From: Streblospio benedicti
Taxonomy: Eukaryota; Annelida; Polychaeta; Spionida; Spionidae
NCBI GenBank assembly: GCA_019095985.1
Contig: CM032662.1
Location: 2,611,848-2,675,847, forward strand
Direction: 5' to 3'
Length of the DNA: 64,000 nucleotides
In this document: one piece after another, positions 49,501 through 61,500 of the stretch
Layout: every line of letters starts with the position of its first letter
Numbering within the stretch: position 1 is the first letter of the stretch
The notes under the pieces: generated by a model
The model's input: the letters and a program-made list of their open reading frames with translations, nothing else
Told to the model about the DNA's origin: nothing
Database searches by the model: none
Made by a program: the position numbers and the translations under genes

Positions 49501-52500
49501 AAGAAACCTGAGAATACTTGGCTTGTTAGAATCCGATGCCGGGATCTACCAGTGTATGGCAGAAAATGACGTGGGCAACATTCAAGCGAGTGCTCAGTTG
49601 ATTATCACCCAGCCAGGTAATTCTATTAGAGAGAAGCGGGTTGTTTTGGTTAAACGATGGCTTGAAAGATAGCATCGCGTCGTTGATGGGTATGTATGTA
49701 AAGTGAATCGATTTCATCGTAGGAGTTAATGGAGAGATGTATATAAGTTATAGTTTGTTGAATTAATAGATTTTACTAGATGCATGTCATCATTAAAACT
49801 CAACACTATACAGTATTACTAACTTATCAAGAGCGAGCATGTGTGAACATAGGCTCAAAAGATTATAGATAATTCGATAAAAACAATCTATACATTTCAT
49901 TGTTCAATACTAGCTTAGACTTGATGATTCGTCCAACTGTTTGTCTCTAGAACTTTAGACTGGTAGATTATTGTACTTTTTGTTCATTTCAGCTATGTAA
50001 TGTACTAAAATTACTAAGATGCGTTTGTTATAATTATGATTTCTCAATTGATTATCGTTGGCTTGAGTGATGGTGCGAGGCCAGCGTTGTCTCATGACGT
50101 CCTGTGTTCATGTCTTGTATCTTTATTTTCAATCACGTCTTTCATCATCTTGCTTGCTAACACTTATATACAATGATAACCTTGTACTAAACACACCTTG
50201 TAAAAATATACATGGAATGAGCTTTTTATTTACAACAATGCATGCCGCATGCAGATCAAGTGACCATAAACTGACTATGTGCATGGAATTGGAAAATAAT
50301 GATATTGAATGTGTAGCTTCAATCAGGAGAAATTGAAATTTGTGCATGAATAAAAAAAAAACATTCTCATTGATCATGAATTGACACCTATATGAACCAA
50401 AGTAATTATGCAGTGTAAATTTAATTGAATATTATGCAGCTTTTAGAACCTTTGCATTTGAGTGAAATATGTGTTTGCTGTGTTTTTTCTTAATGGGCTT
50501 TTCTGTTTTTTTCCCTCCCCTCCCCACATCTTTGCCTCTCAATAACTCTTGCTTAAATCTGACTTTCCGACACACCCTCTTCAAATACAAATGTTGTTTG
50601 TTTTTTATAAATGTGGATTGATTTGTGATGTTGTTTATCATATACATTTTTTGCTTTACAAAATCAACGTTTTGCCTGTTGATGTCAACCCCAAACACAC
50701 TCCGCATACATCACTTGCTTGAATAAAATGTTCGTCATCGTCTAAAACAAACACACACCTACCTCTTAAATAAAACGTAATATCACCTGCCATTATAACC
50801 ATTCTAAAATGCTTCCATTTCTCTCTTTTTCTTCTTCTCTCCGTCCCTCCGTCAACCACCTTCATCCTCATGTTGACCATCTTATTTTCACCGCACACTT
50901 CCTCATTCTTTCTCTTTTCACATATACGTTCAAACCTCATTTTCTCCCTGATCAAACCTCATTTTCTCCCGGCTCAAACCTCATCCCATCTTTCCTGTCA
51001 TCCTCCCCCTCTCTGAATCCCTCCCTCGCCCTCGACTAGCAGACGAGGCTGGCCTCGCGCTCCAGTCACTGACGCCCGCACCACCCCACTACCCAGGAGA
51101 CCAGCAGGGCCCCAGCAACTCGGTGCCCTCCGAGCCAACAGAATTGAGTGCAATAATCGTCGGCCAGCGATTCGTCACTCTGTCCTGGAGACTGCCGGAG
51201 TACATGGGCAGCTCGGATCTCACCTACTACTCAATCTTTTGGAAAGAGGAAGAATCACACAGGTTAGTTGAATTGAACTTGCATTTATTTTTTGTCTCGC
51301 ATTTTATTGCAAGCTACGTTTGCTAGCAGTTTGTTATAGCTAGTAATAATGTCAACAGGTTTTTGGGATTTATCAGTGTTTATGGGTTTTGTTAGAGCAT
51401 TGATGGCATGTGTTTGGCCATACACACAATCCGAAGTATTTTGGTATGAAAAAGTGAACTCCCGTTGTAGTTGTCACTAAATTTCTGCCATGGTAGAATT
51501 CACAATTTATGTGTATGGCTGGTTCTAGCGACTGGTGATCTAGCTTGTCTGAAAAATGTTTAATGTAGACCTGAAATGACTTTCCTTTTGATTTTGATTG
51601 CAGAGAGCGAATGCTGAATACCTCGGCCTTAGAAGCAAATATACAACATCTTAAACCAGCTACAAAGTACGTGTTCAGAGTTTTGGCTCATAACAGTCAT
51701 GGAGTCAGCAAAACGGCAGCTGAAGTGACTGTTGTCACTGAAGACGAAGGTAGGAACTTAATATATATCGCAATTCACTTGGAAAAGCATGCAGTTTCAT
51801 AATAATCCATTTAATGATATTTTTGTTTTAAGTTACACAAAATCAAGTCCAGTGATCATTAGTAGTTTTTTAAGTAGTTGATTTTTTTTAAATTCATAAA
51901 TTTGCTTAAAAAATTGAATGAAAGTACTGAAAATTAAACAACCATATTTTACTTTTCTAAATATGACACATCTTTTATGTTTTCACTAATTGTTTTTTGT
52001 TTTTCAGTGAATGTTCCTGGCCCACCAATGAACCTCCAGGCGTGGCCCGAATCTCCAACATCTGTTCAAGTGACCTTCGACCCACCTTCGGTGACCAATG
52101 GCCAGATCACAAGCTACAAGCTCTACTACTACACCGAAGGGGAAGAAGAGCAGCACGACGTGAACCTAGAAGGGCACGAGTACTTGCTGGAAGGTCTCCT
52201 CGTGTATAAAGAATACTTCTTCTCGGTGGTCGCCTACAACAACATCGGTCCCGGCACACGAACGGAAGAGGTTTCCGCACGCACGTTTTCAGCTGCGCCC
52301 AGCGCACCTCCGCAAAACGTCAGTGTGGAGACGGGCAGCTCGACGAGCATCGTTTTGAGGTAAATTGAACAGATTCATTGGATTTCTTATTGGACAATAC
52401 TGTATATTCATTTTGAGATAAATCCTTTATACTTGCTTTATTTTAAGCCAAATATTTTCTCCCCCTTGATCTCCCTCTTATTTGGCTTATAATAAAGCAA

Positions 52501-55500
52501 GTATAAAGGATTTATTTCAAAATGAATATATAGTATTGTTTTGAGGTACGTTTTGTTAAATATATTCTGGTGATCATATTCACTATTGGTAATTTTAGAA
52601 GTCGTCTTTTATCATGGGATAATTTACTAGTCAAAACGATTGTAAATGATCTATTTTTTATAACTTTAATTCTAGTCATGCTGCTGTTTGGAGAGTGTAC
52701 CCCTTTCTAATTGTATTGTTACGATCAATGTATAATTTTATTTCGTTATTTTTATAATGTATGGAGTTTTATGTTCTGCAATAAATTATTATTATTATAT
52801 TCATTAGTGTAAAATATTGCCTCTAGTTTTGCATTTTGTTCAACTGGATATCGTACATTAATGAACAAGTATTTAACCTTTTGTCATTTAATTTTGGATG
52901 AGCTTGCACCATAATACAATGCTCCTGTCATGCTGTGGTCTTGTACGTATTTCGTTTTTATATTCAAGCTGATATTCACGTTAGTGTTTGTAATATTCTA
53001 GATGGGAACCACCACCAGAGGATTCAAGGAACGGCCTGATAACGGGATATAAGATTCGTTTCAAGGAAAAAGGTGATCGCGGTGGAGGAGAGTCCATTAC
53101 AACCGACGCCAACATCCGCAGTAGCGAGATTAAAGGTGCGTTCATGCTTCTCTGAATAAAAACTTTCATGCATTTATAATTTTAGAAATGAAACATGCAA
53201 TATATATGATTTACCAATGTATACTTCAATAGCCAATATTTTTTGTTTATATTTTGTTATTTTGTAATATATTTCCCTGAAGAGGACACTTACGTGTCGA
53301 ACCATAGGAAATATCATTTTAAATAAATAAATTTCAAATTTCTCTTAATTTCTAATATTCATTGCTAAGTCTCCAAAACAATACAGATAAGATACCATAA
53401 TAAGCTATTGCTTTACATTTCAATTTTATATTACAGATCTCAAGAGAGGTCAAGAGTATCAAGTCCGAATCCAAGCGTTGACTGTCAATGGAACGAGCTC
53501 CGAAGCCACAACTCAGTGGTACACGGCTGAAACATACGTTCATGATCTTGATGGTGAGTGCATTATGCTTATACAATGATTGCATTATGTTCAGATTTTT
53601 ACAAATTACAGTACAACCACATTACATAGATCTTCCTCACTCTATGTAATTAATACGTATGTATTTTATTAGTGTTTTCTTTTTTTTTTTTCTTGAAATT
53701 GTGTTGTAACACTCTTAGGGTATTACACGAAAATGTTCAGATATAGTTTAAATGACTGTGAATATAGTTTAAATAACCGTGATTAGAACATACACATGGG
53801 GTGGAACTTGATAAGTCATCCACTTTTTTTCTACCCCTGCCATCTACTATGTGAATTTTAAATATTCTAATTTTTTTTAAATTATCGTTAACTGTCTGTA
53901 TTTTATATCATAAATTTTATTTAAACAAAAATGTATGTACATGTTATGCATTTTTTTCTAATAGAGTCCCAGGTGCCAGGAATGCCGTCGTCATTGCATG
54001 TCCGTGCCATGTCCACTTCTATCATGGTGACATGGACCGCACCTCTGGAGCAGAACATCATGGTTCGAGGCTACACGCTAGGCTATGGTGTGGGAGTGCC
54101 CGATGTCTTTAAACAGGTGCTGGATGCCAAGCAAAGATCACACACCATCGTCAACTTGAGTAAGTTCTTGCGCTGTTTTTTGTTTATTTTAAAAAGTCAT
54201 GTAAGACGTTTTAGAGAGACTGTAGTTAATTTTAATTTTGCATATTCTGGGTAATGGATATTTATATGATTTATGATTTATTAGACTTGGTATATATTAT
54301 GATATGTAATTATGTAATTAGACCTATGGCTCCAAGTTAGGTTAGGACTATATCACATAGTCTCTGGTGGGACTGGAACCCACAACCATACGGCACCAAA
54401 TTGCCTAGCAGTTCAGGCAGCTAAAAAAATCAGACTAACTCACTAGTCCACTCTGCCACCAGTCGGGACTAGTGCAGTTAATTTTAATTTTGCATATTCT
54501 GGCATAAGTCTAATGACTTAATTACATATAATGATATTTATATAGTTTCCTTAGTCATAGAATTACCATTTTGAAATTGTTGATGGACGATATTAGTTAC
54601 ATCTATATATGGTGTTGATTATGTCTTCAATTTCCTAAATCTATTTTCAGGGCCATCATCATCTTATGTTGTCAGTCTGCGAGCGTTTAACGAGCTTGGG
54701 GAAGGAAGACCCATTTATGAGACTGGAGAAACGCGAGAAGAAACTCGTAAGTGGAATAGACTAATGTACTTGTTCTACAAGCCATGTTATTTTTAAACCA
54801 AATACCTTTGAATGATTCGTTAGATAAATCACTGCTTGTTCAAATAATGCTTTAAGTTTAAATAATTTATTCTTTGACCTTCAGGAGAAGAGCCATTGAC
54901 ACCCATGCTTCCTCCCGTTGGACTTAAAGCTATAGTGTTGTCGTCCACAACAATTGTGCTCACGTGGTCCGATACAACTCTTGGTCGAAATCAGCGCATT
55001 ACTGACAACCGCTACTACAATATCCGGTACAACCCGAAAATGTCCAGGAAACATAAGTAAGTTGAGTGTTTTTCATACAGGATGTAAAAACAATCGTTGA
55101 TTTGATTAAAGTTTTTTTATTCTGGATATAATAATAACATACAGTAGAACCTTCATTAAGACCACCTCTCTGCTATTGAGACCACCTCAATGATAAGACC
55201 ACTTTTCACAGTCCCAAGCATTCATAAAGCTACCGAAATGAACCTCTGTATAGAGACCACCTCCCTATTGAGTCCACCTATTATACACTGCTGCCAAAGG
55301 TGGTTCTAATAGAAAGGTTTTACTGTATTATATTGTTATTTCTAATTTTTCTCAAGAAACATAAGTAAGTTGAATGCTTTTCATGTAGGATGTAAAAACA
55401 ATCGTTCATTTGATTCAAGTTTTAATCTGAATGCGATCAATAACCTAACGTTATTTCTAATTTTCCTCAGGACCGTCAACTCCACAGACCTGAACGTCCA

Positions 55501-58500
55501 CATCGACGACCTAAAGCCAAACACAGAGTACGAATTCAGTGTCAAAGTGTTAAAAGGTCGCAGAAAGAGCGTGTGGTCCCTCAGTGTGTTTAACAAGACC
55601 CTAGAAGCGGCGCCTGCCACCGCCCCTCGGGACCTCACGCCTGTGGCAGTGGAGGGAAAGCCGCACTGGGTGACGCTCAACTGGCAACCTCCCAGACAAC
55701 CGAACGGGCAGGTCACAGGTAGGCAGAGCTGTCGTCGTGTTGCAATGAAATCTTGCTGAATGTCTTCTATAACTATAGTAACTGGTGATATCTTTTTCTG
55801 GTGCTAGTTATATTTGTGAGTTTACGTGTGAGAATAATGAGCTTTGGTTGATCAAAGGAGCAGAAGACATTTAGTAGGATTTTGCCATTGATAGAGCATA
55901 TATTTGTTCTATATTTATAGTATTGTGGTGTCTTCTGGTTGTTCTTTGTAGAACAATCTGGTTTTTGGGTCTTTTTTTCCTGTGCTGTTGAAATTGTATG
56001 AAATGCACAGCTTTGTTTGACATCGCGAGCTGCATTTCCGTAAATTAAGTCAAATTTTGCTTTCGCAGAGCTTTAGAATGTGTACTAAAATATATTTGTC
56101 TATCTTTTGCATGTTGAATTTTTTTAAATAACAGAATTTATTGTTTAATTTACTAAACACATTAAATGATTAGTTAATATTGAAAAAGCAAGATTGTCCA
56201 AAGAAATAGATAATTTGTATTACAAAACAAATACTGTTTGAGTATTTGATGTAAACATTTGCTGTTTTGAAACCTTGATATACTGGTACAATCTTTTAGC
56301 AACTTAATTAATTGTTTAAACAGTTTTGTTGAAATACACATTTGAATCAACTCAAGTACTGACAAAATATTTAAATGGGATGACAAACACTATTGAGCTA
56401 GATGTTTGTTGCAACCAATCTTCCTTTTTCACACTTTAATGCAGACATTGATTTGCTATTAAACAAACCCCTTTTCTTAAAAAAATAAACGAAAAGTGCA
56501 TGTTTGATATATTTTTATATTAATACCCATAAGTGTACATTACAACCTTTGAATTATTTCAAGCGATTGTTAGCAATATTGTCAATGTGAAATCATGTAG
56601 TAAATTTCATGTTATAATTGGCTTCATGTAGTGCAAAATCATTTTGTGTATGACATTGTTTCTTATTGACATCTTATTTACTGCCCTCAGATGACCATAT
56701 AACAGGTAATCGGTTGAAATGCTTACTCTACATTGTATTCTTTGTGTTTTTGTGTTGTGTGTTTAGGTGTATATGTATTGTCAATCAGGTGTTCCTGATC
56801 GAAACGTAGTTGACATTAATATGAATAAATATTTGGTTATTAAAGTTGCCTCTTTAAGTTACATAATATTATACAATTGTTCTCAGAATAGTGAATTTAC
56901 AATTGTAGAGATTTTAAAATACTTTCACTTATCTGCAATTTTCTACAAGTATATTATTTTAAAGTAAAATATATTCTTTCCACTGCTATATATATATTCT
57001 TGCATTCTGTTGTTTTGTGCAACATATTTATCTCAAAAATAGTTTTACAATTTTAAACATTCTTTAGAATCTGCTTTTAACATAAATAACCTTTGATATT
57101 TGCTTTCTAGAAACGTATTTGTTGTGCTTTAAAAAGTGCTTATGGATTTGATTGCATCTTTGGCATTGAGTTTTTTATGGTGTGATTATTAAATAAGTAT
57201 TATTATTATTTCAGTAAACTTCCCATCAGTATGATTTTTGTAATTAATTTTGTTTTGATTTTCTTCTCGTTTTAAGTAAGAATTGGTAGAATTAATTTAT
57301 TTTAACTTTGTATCTATGTATTTTTAATGATGGTCTTTATGTCATATATCATCTGAATTAAGTTTTTTTCTTTTAAATTTTGTTTTAATGCATGAATCAT
57401 TGAAAGCTTAAAAATTTATTCATAGAAATAATTTAAATGTTCAAACTTTTTCAGTGTTTTTTAAATTAAATGTTTTACTAAAATTTTGTAAAATTAGTTG
57501 AATTACGAGTTTTTGCCGTGTAAATATGCTTACCATTGTACAGTGTACATATATTCTTTTAATGTTATGATTTTATGCATAAAGCTATAGCAATATTTAC
57601 TGTAGAATTGGAAAACATGCAGCGACCACACTTTTACCTGAATCTGTTGAATGACTAAATGTCTCAACAGAGTTACAGGGTTGTGCTGTAGAGATGATAT
57701 GTTGGGCTGTTTTCTTAATTTTCCATTTATTTTCAAGGCTACGTTGTTTTTACACACCACGGATCCCAATCAGAAAGACCGTGACTGGGTTGTGGCAGGC
57801 ATTATGGGGGATCAGCTGTCAACAACGATCAAAGATCTAACACCAGAGACTAACATATTATTTCAAAGTTCAAGCACGCAATAAAAAAGGCGAAGGTCCG
57901 ATGTCGCCAACTGTTATTTTCAGAACGCCCAAAGGTAATGTTCACTTTTTTCTAGGGTAATTTTGTCAAATATACAAGTGAATGTGCACAATAAATTAGA
58001 TATTTAGATATCATACATATTTATGAATAACTGAATGTCAATTTTGAATCTGTATTTTTGCCAGTTGATGGTACCGGTGGTGGTGTGATCGAGTTGCCTA
58101 ATGATTATGGAAAATCCAATCTGAATTCAAATAAAGGTACGTTTTCATTTTTCGTGTTCTCACATCCTTCTTAGTTATATTTCTGTTTGAGTAACATCGC
58201 TCATTTATTTTTGTTTGCCGCTCCAAATAATTCTTTACTTCATTATTATTTCATGCACTGTTTTACGTTATGGTCAGTGACAAAGCACGAGCTAATGGTC
58301 TTTAGTCAGTTTGTTACTTAGCAACAAATATTTCATTCTATTCTCATGCTAGCGTAACTCTGTGTGATATGCCTACTTTCAATTCACTTTGTGAAAGGAT
58401 TTCTTATTTGTATATGAACAGTGATAAGTTTGTAGGCAATGTTCTTGAAGGTAAATTTCCACTTGTAGGCTACAAGCTCATAGAACATGGCTATTCCCCA

Positions 58501-61500
58501 GCCGCAGGTAACCAAGCTGTGTTCCATCTAGTGCTTTTCAAAATAGAAGGCTTTTTGCAGATAACACCAATAATTAACGCACAATTGTTTATAGTAGTTG
58601 CAATAATAGATTTGTCGGCACTTTTGAATCATTTTTGACCAACCAACATTTGGTAGTTGTTGAAATGTTGGTGGTCATTATTTTCCCAAAAGAATGTTTC
58701 AATAATATTGAACACATGCATGATTTACCTTTAGCTACAATTTGACATGAATGAATTTGAAATTCATGTATATGTGAATTTCATGAATGCATTTGTATTG
58801 CATCCTTAAATCCAGTGATATATAAATTTATTTGTTTCTCACATTTTTAATTTTTAATTGACATTTGCTTTACTAATCATAGAGTCGGTAGTTTTTAATT
58901 CTAATAGTGTCCCTATTTCCAAGATTGAGATTTTAGCATTCTTCCTTTCAGTTCACAACTTTCCATTTATATATACAAATATGTTTATATAATATGGAAA
59001 GACTTATAGGTATTATTTTGCTTTCAAAGTTTCAGCCTACATGCAAGGTCTTTGAGATCCAATCGTTATGAAAATATATGAACTAATCAAATCATTTTGC
59101 TAACTGACACAAACTTCATCACTTATATGTAATTAAGTCATTAGACTTATGACTCCAAGTCAGGTTAGGACTATATCACATAGTCTCTGGTGGGATTCGA
59201 ACCCACAACCATACGGCACCAAATCGCCAAGCAATTCAGGCTGACTCACTAGTCTACTCTGCCACCGGAACCAGGTTGAAAACCATGGCTCAAATGACAG
59301 TTTTCTTAGAGAGTCATACTGAAACCACACTGGTCTTCTTGGTATTATTAATTAACTTATTATGAATTATTGACTTTTTGTGTTCACACTTGGCGATTTG
59401 GTGCTGTATGCTCGTGGATTTGAATCCCACCAGAGACTGTGATATCGTTCTAACCTGACTTGGAGTCATAAGTCTAATGATTTAATTACATATAGTAATA
59501 AATCACAAATGTTTTCAAACTTCATTAACTCTGCATAAAAGAGCCGTATTGATAATATAAGGTGTGGTTATTTCATCAGCTAATTAGTAAAACACAAAAA
59601 GTAAGAGATCAGTTGATTTAATCGACTTGCAACTGAACATAAATATAACATTATGAAACTGCTAATTATTTTTCACAGTATTTTGAAAGTAATTAGACAA
59701 TTTAATTTTTAAACATTTTGTAGTGGTTTCATTATACATGTAGGTAACAAAAGCTCAATAAACACCTAAATATGATACATGTACATACTTCAGACAAAGT
59801 GTTTTTTATAGAATTTTAATGTGTTTGATATATAGACAACACACTCCTTCCCCTGCCGTAAATTGCTTCCAATTTTCCCATCCCCCAAAAAAAAAAAAAA
59901 AAAAAAAAAAATATGAATAAAGTTGTGTTTTTCTGCTCCAACATGTTATTTCATACCCCCGTTTTCAGTTTTCTTAGAGAGTTATACTGAAACCACACTG
60001 GTCTTCTTTGTATTATTAATCTTATCATTAAATGGTAGCCCTCATAGTGTATTGTATTCTCATAACTAATTATGGGTTTTAAATTGAATTCGTATATTAC
60101 TGACGTCAAGTTGTGGAATTAATTCTAGATCCATGCACAAAAATAACAACTTCAAGAAGAAGCTGATTATCATGTGTTGTACAGTACTAAATATTCATTT
60201 TGAGAAAAATCCTTTATACTTGCTTTATTATAAGCCAAATGTTTTCTCCTTCTTGTCAAGAAGGCTTCATCAGGGCCAATGATGAAGCCTTCTTGACAAG
60301 AAGGAGAAAACATTTGGCTTATAATAAAGCAAGTATAAAGGATTTTTCTCAAAATTAATATTTAGTATTGTACAATAAGAAATCCATTGAATCTGTTCAA
60401 TATATTATGTGTTGTTTTAGATGAAGATGACAACGAGAACGGCAACTTGATCTTATGGATCAGTATCGGCTGTGTCGGGGGCATCGCTTTTGTTCTCATC
60501 GTGGTGGTGATAGTTCTATGCAAACGGAAAGGAAGCAGAGACAGAAAGTATGTATGAGACACATCGATACAACACAATTGATTCAAAATGAAAGTGTTTG
60601 CTCCTCTATTACAATTTAACCATGTTCTATTTTCTATTAGATCACCAATTGCTTTGTTCTTTTTATACAAAGAATCCGTGAGTTTACGATAGATGAGCTC
60701 CCCGATAGAGGTTACCAAATTTTAAGACATCCAAACATAAAATTGTAAATTTTTTTTTATTCATTTGTGATCAGGAAGCTATTGCTTCGAAATTTAAATT
60801 AATATTAAAATTAATATATTTATGTACTTTTTAGCTTTTGGATTTTTAAGCAGTAGACAAATATATACAAAATTCACGGTTTTTGTGAATGGCCAGTTTT
60901 AGCGATTGGTGATCTTTGTGAATGAAGTATTGTATCACAAGTTTGAATTTTTTTTTAAAAACTTCTTACAGGGGATACAAACCAGCCAATAAAAAGCAAG
61001 CTGCAAAGCCAGGACCTAAAGACCTAAAACCGCCAGATTTGTGGATGGACCATGAGTCCATGCTTGAGTTGAAAAACATTGACGGCATGGGCATGACGAC
61101 CTTGCCCGAGGGCAAGGGCGAGCACGAGCCTGCAGGTATGGGCATGGTGGATGTCAAGCGCTATTCCTTCATCAGTAAGTGTGCTGTGCTGTGTTGCCTT
61201 TTGTTGCTTTTTCTTTAATTTATCTCACTCTGAGTATCAGATGTCCTGAAGAGACCTCTGACACATAACTATTCTCATTAAAAATTCTGACCAACCACAG
61301 GCTGTTAATCTATAATCATCACAGGCCGGTGATGAATATAAATGAGGTCAAGTGACCAATCACAGCTAAGTATCAGATGGGTGTGGGTTCAACCAATCAG
61401 GTTGCTGTGTTTAAACAGGTCACATAAATTATGTTAATCCACTCTCAGGCGAAACATTTCAGAGGTCAATTTGCTTAACATCTGATACTCAGAGTGTTCT

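Larger units (their letters stand above)
47760..49752 (+). repeat. Intragenic tandem duplication, right copy
   Basis: Holds the intact exons at 48486 and 49341. It carries two rearrangements of its own: the 60 bp tandem repeat at 48604-48723 and the inverted copy at 48944-49062. Confidence 0.85.

Noticed and set aside
57651-57884. Open frame starting [10 protein letters not shown] as a longer exon 17
   Set aside because: Its upstream part is intronic; the acceptor TTTCAAG at 57737 and receptor homology begin later, and the prior exon is phase 1.
59175-59275. Possible minus-strand tRNA gene
   Set aside because: Part of SINE family S1, present three times with the same non-tRNA tail.
59887-59911. 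Poly-A run as the tail of a processed retrogene
   Set aside because: No coding sequence or exon junction relic precedes it; it is probably a microsatellite.
60362-60718. 118-codon minus-strand open frame
   Set aside because: Antisense shadow of the transmembrane exon at 60421.
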